This document shows, one piece after another, positions 60,635 through 64,000 of a stretch of DNA of 64,000 bases. This DNA is from an uncultured Phascolarctobacterium sp. (lineage in GTDB: Bacteria; Bacillota; Negativicutes; Acidaminococcales; Acidaminococcaceae), in contig URXU01000003.1 in the NCBI GenBank assembly GCA_900552005.1, positions 65,602-129,601 on the forward strand, written 5' to 3'. The notes under the pieces were generated by a model. It did not search any database, was not told the DNA's origin, and was given only the letters and a program-made list of their open reading frames with translations. Position numbers and translations under genes: made by a program. Positions within the stretch are counted from its first letter, which is position 1. Each line of letters starts with the position of its first letter.

Positions 60635-61894
60635 ATGAATCAGTTATATGATGTAATTATCATCGGCGGCGGACCGGCTGGTCTTTCTGCTGCTTACAGC
60701 GCCTGGGAAAACGGTGCCCAAAAGATAATTGTTATTGAACGTGACCGCGAACTGGGAGGTATTTTGCAGCAGTGTATCCATAATGGCTTTGGTCTGCATC
60801 ATTTTAAGGAAGAACTGACCGGACCCGGTTATGCTCATCGCTGCATTGAATTAATCAAGGATAAGCCGGAAATTGAAGTATTAGTAGATACCATGGTGCT
60901 TGATGTTTTGCGGGATAAAACCGTTATAGCCGTAAATCCCGAAAAAGGTCTGCTGAAACTGAGCGGTAAAACTGTTATTTTGACCATGGGCTGCCGTGAA
61001 CGCACCCGTGGTGCAATCCGTATACCCGGAAGCCGTCCGGCAGGTGTTTTCACTGCCGGCGCTGCTCAGAGAATGGTTAATATGGAAGGCTATCTGCCGG
61101 GACATAAAATTGTTATTCTCGGCAGCGGTGATATAGGCTTGATCATGGCTCGCCGCATGAGCCTGGAAGGCTGTAAAGTACAGGCTGTTTTGGAAATCTG
61201 TCCGTTTTCCAATGGCTTAACCCGTAATATAGTTCAATGTCTGAATGATTTTGATATTCCGCTCTACCTTTCTCATACCATTGTTAAAATTCATGGTGAA
61301 GGCAGAGTTAATGGCATTACCGTAGCTAAGGTAGATGAAAAAATGTGCCCGATTACGGGAACAGAATTTGATATTGACTGCGATACCGTTCTGCTTTCTG
61401 TAGGTCTGATTCCTGAAAACGAATTATCCCGCGGTCTGATGCTGCATATGCACCCGTTAACTAACGGACCCGTAGTTGATCAGCATCGCCAAACAAGCCT
61501 GCCCGGATTTTATGCAGCCGGTAACGTAGTTCATGTCCATGATCTGGTAGATTTTGTTTCCGAAGAAGCAGAAATTGCCGGTAAGTTTGCGGCTTTGGAA
61601 GCCCTTGGAAAAATGACTGCGGATTTGCGTACCGTAAAAGTTACGCCGGTAGATGGCGTGCGTACCTGTGTACCGCAGAAACTTTCCTTGCCTGCCGAAG
61701 GTGAGAAAGCCAAACTGTTTATGCGCGTAGCTGCTCCGCATCGTAAAGTGCGCCTGGAAATTAAAAGTGGTGATACGGTGCTCGTTAGCAGAATGCTGCC
61801 GGTTGCCAAACCCAGTGAAATGATAGCTGTAGAAATACCTGCGGATAAGACAGCTTTAATGGGTAAAGAAATAACCGTAGGTTTGAAGCTGTAA
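60635..61894 (+). CDS. FAD-dependent oxidoreductase (GlpB/NoxF-like partner)
   Basis: About 419 residues from the ATG at 60635 (GGGGAGG upstream); an earlier frame overlaps the preceding gene. DVIIIGGGPAGLSAAYSA is the FAD site, VIERDRELGGILQQCIHNGFGLHHF and TMGCRERTRGAIRIPGSRPAGV follow, and GHKIVILGSGDIGLIMARRM is an NAD-binding motif. It belongs to the pyridine nucleotide-disulfide oxidoreductase family and accompanies the GlpA-like gene. Confidence 0.88.
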   Translation: MNQLYDVIIIGGGPAGLSAAYSAWENGAQKIIVIERDRELGGILQQCIHNGFGLHHFKEELTGPGYAHRCIELIKDKPEIEVLVDTMVLDVLRDKTVIAVNPEKGLLKLSGKTVILTMGCRERTRGAIRIPGSRPAGVFTAGAAQRMVNMEGYLPGHKIVILGSGDIGLIMARRMSLEGCKVQAVLEICPFSNGLTRNIVQCLNDFDIPLYLSHTIVKIHGEGRVNGITVAKVDEKMCPITGTEFDIDCDTVLLSVGLIPENELSRGLMLHMHPLTNGPVVDQHRQTSLPGFYAAGNVVHVHDLVDFVSEEAEIAGKFAALEALGKMTADLRTVKVTPVDGVRTCVPQKLSLPAEGEKAKLFMRVAAPHRKVRLEIKSGDTVLVSRMLPVAKPSEMIAVEIPADKTALMGKEITVGLKL

Positions 61895-61906
61895 GGAGGG
61901 TAAAAA

Positions 61907-62278
61907 ATGGCTGTTGAAACAAGGATTATGAACTGCATTATGTGCCCGTTAGGCTGCGAATTGACAGTAACTATTGAAGACGGTGCCGTAATCGATGTTA
62001 AAGGCAACACTTGTCCGCGCGGCGCCCAATATGCCAAAGATGAAGTAACAGCTCCCAAAAGAATGCTGACTTCAACTGTAGCCGTGGAAGGAGGCTTGCT
62101 GCCTTTACTGCCGGTAGTATCTGCTTGCGTACTTCCTAAAGAGAAAATTCTGGAATGTGCTGCTTATTTACGCAAAGTAAAAATCCAGGCTCCGGTTCAA
62201 ACTGGGGATGTAGTTGTAAAAAATATTTTAGGTCTCGGTGTAGATATTGTAGCCAGCCGGGATATGGAAAAAATATAA
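61907..62278 (+). CDS. DUF1667 Fe-S-type protein
   Basis: 123 residues with CIMCPLGCELTVT and NTCPRGAQYAKDEVTAPKRML, the DUF1667 pattern; four cysteines (CxxC, C, C) suggest a small iron-sulfur or zinc site. It is always found with the two preceding flavoprotein types in Firmicutes. It probably takes part in electron transfer from glycerol-3-phosphate or a similar substrate. AAGGAGGG precedes the ATG. Confidence 0.9.
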   Translation: MAVETRIMNCIMCPLGCELTVTIEDGAVIDVKGNTCPRGAQYAKDEVTAPKRMLTSTVAVEGGLLPLLPVVSACVLPKEKILECAAYLRKVKIQAPVQTGDVVVKNILGLGVDIVASRDMEKI

Positions 62279-62305
62279 GTGTTTGTTAGTAAAAGGAGAA
62301 AAAAT

Positions 62306-63382
62306 ATGCAGATATCACGAAAAATTCTTACTTTATTAGCTGCCAGCACACTTTTTATGAGTGTTGCTCAGGCTGCCGTTGTGGAAACTCCTGACGGAAA
62401 AGTCAATAATCAGCCTGAAATATCTGTTATGCTGCCCGGTAAGGCTTTGGATAATGGTTTTATGGAAGCAGGCTATCGCGGTTATCAGCGCATTGCCAGC
62501 GAAGTAACCAGCGATGTAAAATGTGTTTCCGATGTTTCTGCTACTTCCGAGCAGGGCGCCTTGACTGAGCAGCTGCGTGCATTGGCACAGGAAGGACCTA
62601 AGCTGATTATCGCGCATGGCGGTCAGTGCAATGGTCCTGTGGAAACTATCAGTAAGGAATTTCCGCAAATTCAGTTTGTGGTTATTCAAGGCAATGTAAA
62701 AGGAAATAATGTGAGCAGCTATAAAGTTGATCAGGAGCAGTCTGCCTTTTTGGCAGGTGCTTTAGCAGGTTATATGACCAAGACTGATAAGGTAGGTCAT
62801 ATTTCCGGTGCCTGGCCAAAACCTGGTCTGCAGGCAAGAGCGGCTTTTTATGACGGATTAAAATATGCCAATAAAGACGCTGCTTTCTATACGCATTTTA
62901 CAGGCAATCTGGATGATAACACCATTAATGCCCAAGCTGCTGAAGCAGAAATTGCGGCTGGCTGCGATATTATTTATACCATGCTTAACGGTGGACGTTT
63001 CGGAGTTAATGATGTTATTGCAGCTACCAATGGAAAAGTAAGTGAAATTGGCAATGTTATTGATTGGACTAAAGTATCCCCCATATTTATTGGCTCTGCT
63101 GTGGCTGATTCCAGTGTTCCCATTGTGAATGCAGCCAAAGAATATAAAGCAGGCAGCCTGCAGGGGAATGTAATCAGCGTTATCGGCTTAGAGGATGAGG
63201 ATGTAGTGCGCCTTGCTGTAGCTGGAAACATACCTAAAAAAGTAGTTAAAAAGCTTGCAAAACTGAGACAAGATGTTTTAAGCGGCAAAGTAAAAATTAA
63301 TCATGAATATGCCGGTCAGGAGTTTGACCCGGCTACCGGTGCATTTGTAGATCAGGACGCTAAAAATCATCGTAATAAATAA
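62306..63382 (+). CDS. BMP-family periplasmic binding protein
   Basis: 358 residues from the ATG at 62306 (AAAGGAG). Signal peptide ending in SVAQA without a lipobox cysteine, so the protein would be soluble in the periplasm. BMP-family marks: LPGKALDNGFMEAGYRGY, IIAHGGQCNGP, QSAFLAGALAGYMTK and GHISGAWPKPGLQARAAFYDGL. The family binds nucleosides or thiamine-related ligands for ABC import. No ABC ATPase or permease follows in the window. It starts 27 bases after the DUF1667 gene. Confidence 0.88.
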   Translation: MQISRKILTLLAASTLFMSVAQAAVVETPDGKVNNQPEISVMLPGKALDNGFMEAGYRGYQRIASEVTSDVKCVSDVSATSEQGALTEQLRALAQEGPKLIIAHGGQCNGPVETISKEFPQIQFVVIQGNVKGNNVSSYKVDQEQSAFLAGALAGYMTKTDKVGHISGAWPKPGLQARAAFYDGLKYANKDAAFYTHFTGNLDDNTINAQAAEAEIAAGCDIIYTMLNGGRFGVNDVIAATNGKVSEIGNVIDWTKVSPIFIGSAVADSSVPIVNAAKEYKAGSLQGNVISVIGLEDEDVVRLAVAGNIPKKVVKKLAKLRQDVLSGKVKINHEYAGQEFDPATGAFVDQDAKNHRNK

Positions 63383-63395
63383 AGCTCCTATATAG

Positions 63396-63430
63396 TAAAA
63401 AGGCAGTTTCTAAAGAAACTGCCTTTTTAT
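63396..63430. terminator. Bidirectional terminator
   Basis: AAAAAGGCAGTTTC-TAAA-GAAACTGCCTTTTT, between the BMP gene and the convergent small secreted-protein gene. Confidence 0.87.
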
Positions 63431-63435
63431 TTATA

Positions 63436-63675
63436 TCAGGTATTTTTAGCTACTACAGCACCAACAACTGCGCCAATGATAAATCCTGTTACAGCATTGC
63501 CGTTTTCATCCTTATCTTTATCATGTCTGTCATTCCAATGATGGTCATTATGTTTTGGAGGTGGCGGAGGTTCATGCTTTGCTGCCGCCGCAATACCTGT
63601 AAACGGCATGGATAGGCAAATAACAGCTAATAATGAAGCCGTAAATTTTTTAATGTAATTGGAAGTGTTTTTCAT
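63436..63675 (-). CDS. Small secreted protein with glycine-zipper end
   Basis: 79 residues from the ATG at 63675. Signal peptide (FTASLLAVICLSMPFTGIAAAA), a Pro/His/Asp-rich middle (PPPPPKHNDHHWNDRHDKDKD) and a hydrophobic C-terminal GFIIGAVVGAVVA that is a GxxxG glycine zipper. Likely exported and possibly membrane-associated; function unknown. A GTG three codons earlier is an alternative start. Confidence 0.65.
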   Translation of the reverse strand: MKNTSNYIKKFTASLLAVICLSMPFTGIAAAAKHEPPPPPKHNDHHWNDRHDKDKDENGNAVTGFIIGAVVGAVVAKNT

Positions 63676-63908
63676 ATTGGTCACCGCTTTCTTACTTTCT
63701 GTAAAAAATTATAGAAGCAAAAAATGTTTTTTCTGTGTTTTTTTGCAGATTCTTAGCATAATTCAGCGCTTATCAGTAGAAAAAAAGCTAAAAAATAATA
63801 TAAAAATCATATTTTTTGACATATGCTTTATACAGTTATAACAAGGCTTTGTTTGCCAACGCTCCCTGGCGTACAGTAAAAAATGTTAAAAAAGTTACAA
63901 AAAAAGTG

Positions 63909-63937
63909 TTGACAACATTGGCAGGGGATGGTATTAT
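63909..63937 (+). promoter_or_regulatory. Strong rRNA-type promoter
   Basis: TTGACA (63909-63914), 17-base spacer, TATTAT (63932-63937), with A-rich runs upstream (63870-63905) like an UP element. It drives the leader below. From 63676 to 63908 I see no gene. Confidence 0.8.
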
Positions 63938-63943
63938 ATACAA

Positions 63944-64000
63944 GTCGCTGAGATACAGCGACAGCGCAGAACCTTGAAAACTGAACAATAACCTAAACAA
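63944..64000 (+). other. rRNA operon leader (5' part)
   Basis: A hairpin GTCGCTG-N5-CAGCGAC (63944-63962), then ACCTTGAAAACTGAACAA, the typical conserved leader that precedes 16S rRNA genes in Firmicutes. The 16S gene would start shortly outside the window. Confidence 0.75.

Overview
The window is a chromosomal segment around the replication origin of a low-to-mid-GC Firmicute. The gene complement points to the Negativicutes, possibly a Phascolarctobacterium/Acidaminococcus relative. This is an inference from three things: the gene order rpmH-rnpA-yidD-yidC-jag-mnmE-mnmG-rsmG-noc-(parS)-parA-parB on one side and dnaA-dnaN-yaaA-recF-DUF721-remB-gyrB-gyrA on the other; a BioW-BioF fusion; and several exported proteins, including a solute-binding protein with no lipobox, which would fit a diderm cell. 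No phage, insertion sequence, CRISPR array, tRNA or complete rRNA gene was seen.

Layout. Positions 1-4080 (+): an Rrf2-type regulator with IscR-like cysteines, cysteine synthase, an HD-domain protein, the tRNA thiolase MnmA and a secreted protein. 4134-9735 (-): ksgA/rnmV/yabE, then panD-panC-panB behind a DUF2520 (PanG-like) reductase with an attenuator-like leader. 10160-18079 (+): a GntP permease with glycerate kinase, then a biotin locus (small membrane protein, BioWF fusion, bioY, bioD, bioA) whose two promoters each carry the same double BirA-like operator. 18104-21122: an HxlR regulator divergent from copA-copZ. 21182-25499 (-): MATE pump, FAH-family protein, PHP phosphatase and ychF. 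25722-34703: ECF S component, a secreted protein, and a livFGMH branched-chain amino-acid ABC operon with two tandem binding proteins and a CBS-ACT protein. 34856-45830 (-): the left side of the origin, with chromosome segregation (ParA, ParB, Noc, two perfect parS sites), tRNA modification, YidC and ribosomal protein L34. 46248-57613 (+): dnaA to gyrA. 57670-63675: secreted proteins, PAP2 phosphatase, and a glpA/glpB/DUF1667 redox module followed by a BMP-type binding protein. The last 100 bases are a strong rRNA-type promoter and leader; the 16S gene would start just outside the window.

oriC lies mainly in the dnaA-dnaN gap (47640-47892). DnaA boxes there lead into two abutting boxes, a DnaA-trio-like CTA repeat and an AT-rich tract, the Bacillus-type unwinding layout. 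One further DnaA box sits in the spacer of the dnaA promoter. Left of the origin most housekeeping genes are on the minus strand and right of it on the plus strand, so they are co-directional with replication. The biotin, glycerate, copper and cysteine loci are the head-on exceptions.

The most interesting observations are the duplicated BirA operator architecture with an unassigned membrane protein opening the bio operon, the pan operon leader, the parS site embedded in the noc terminator, a Noc-like protein without the usual membrane-targeting N-terminus, and the zinc-ribbon extension on the putative DciA helicase loader.
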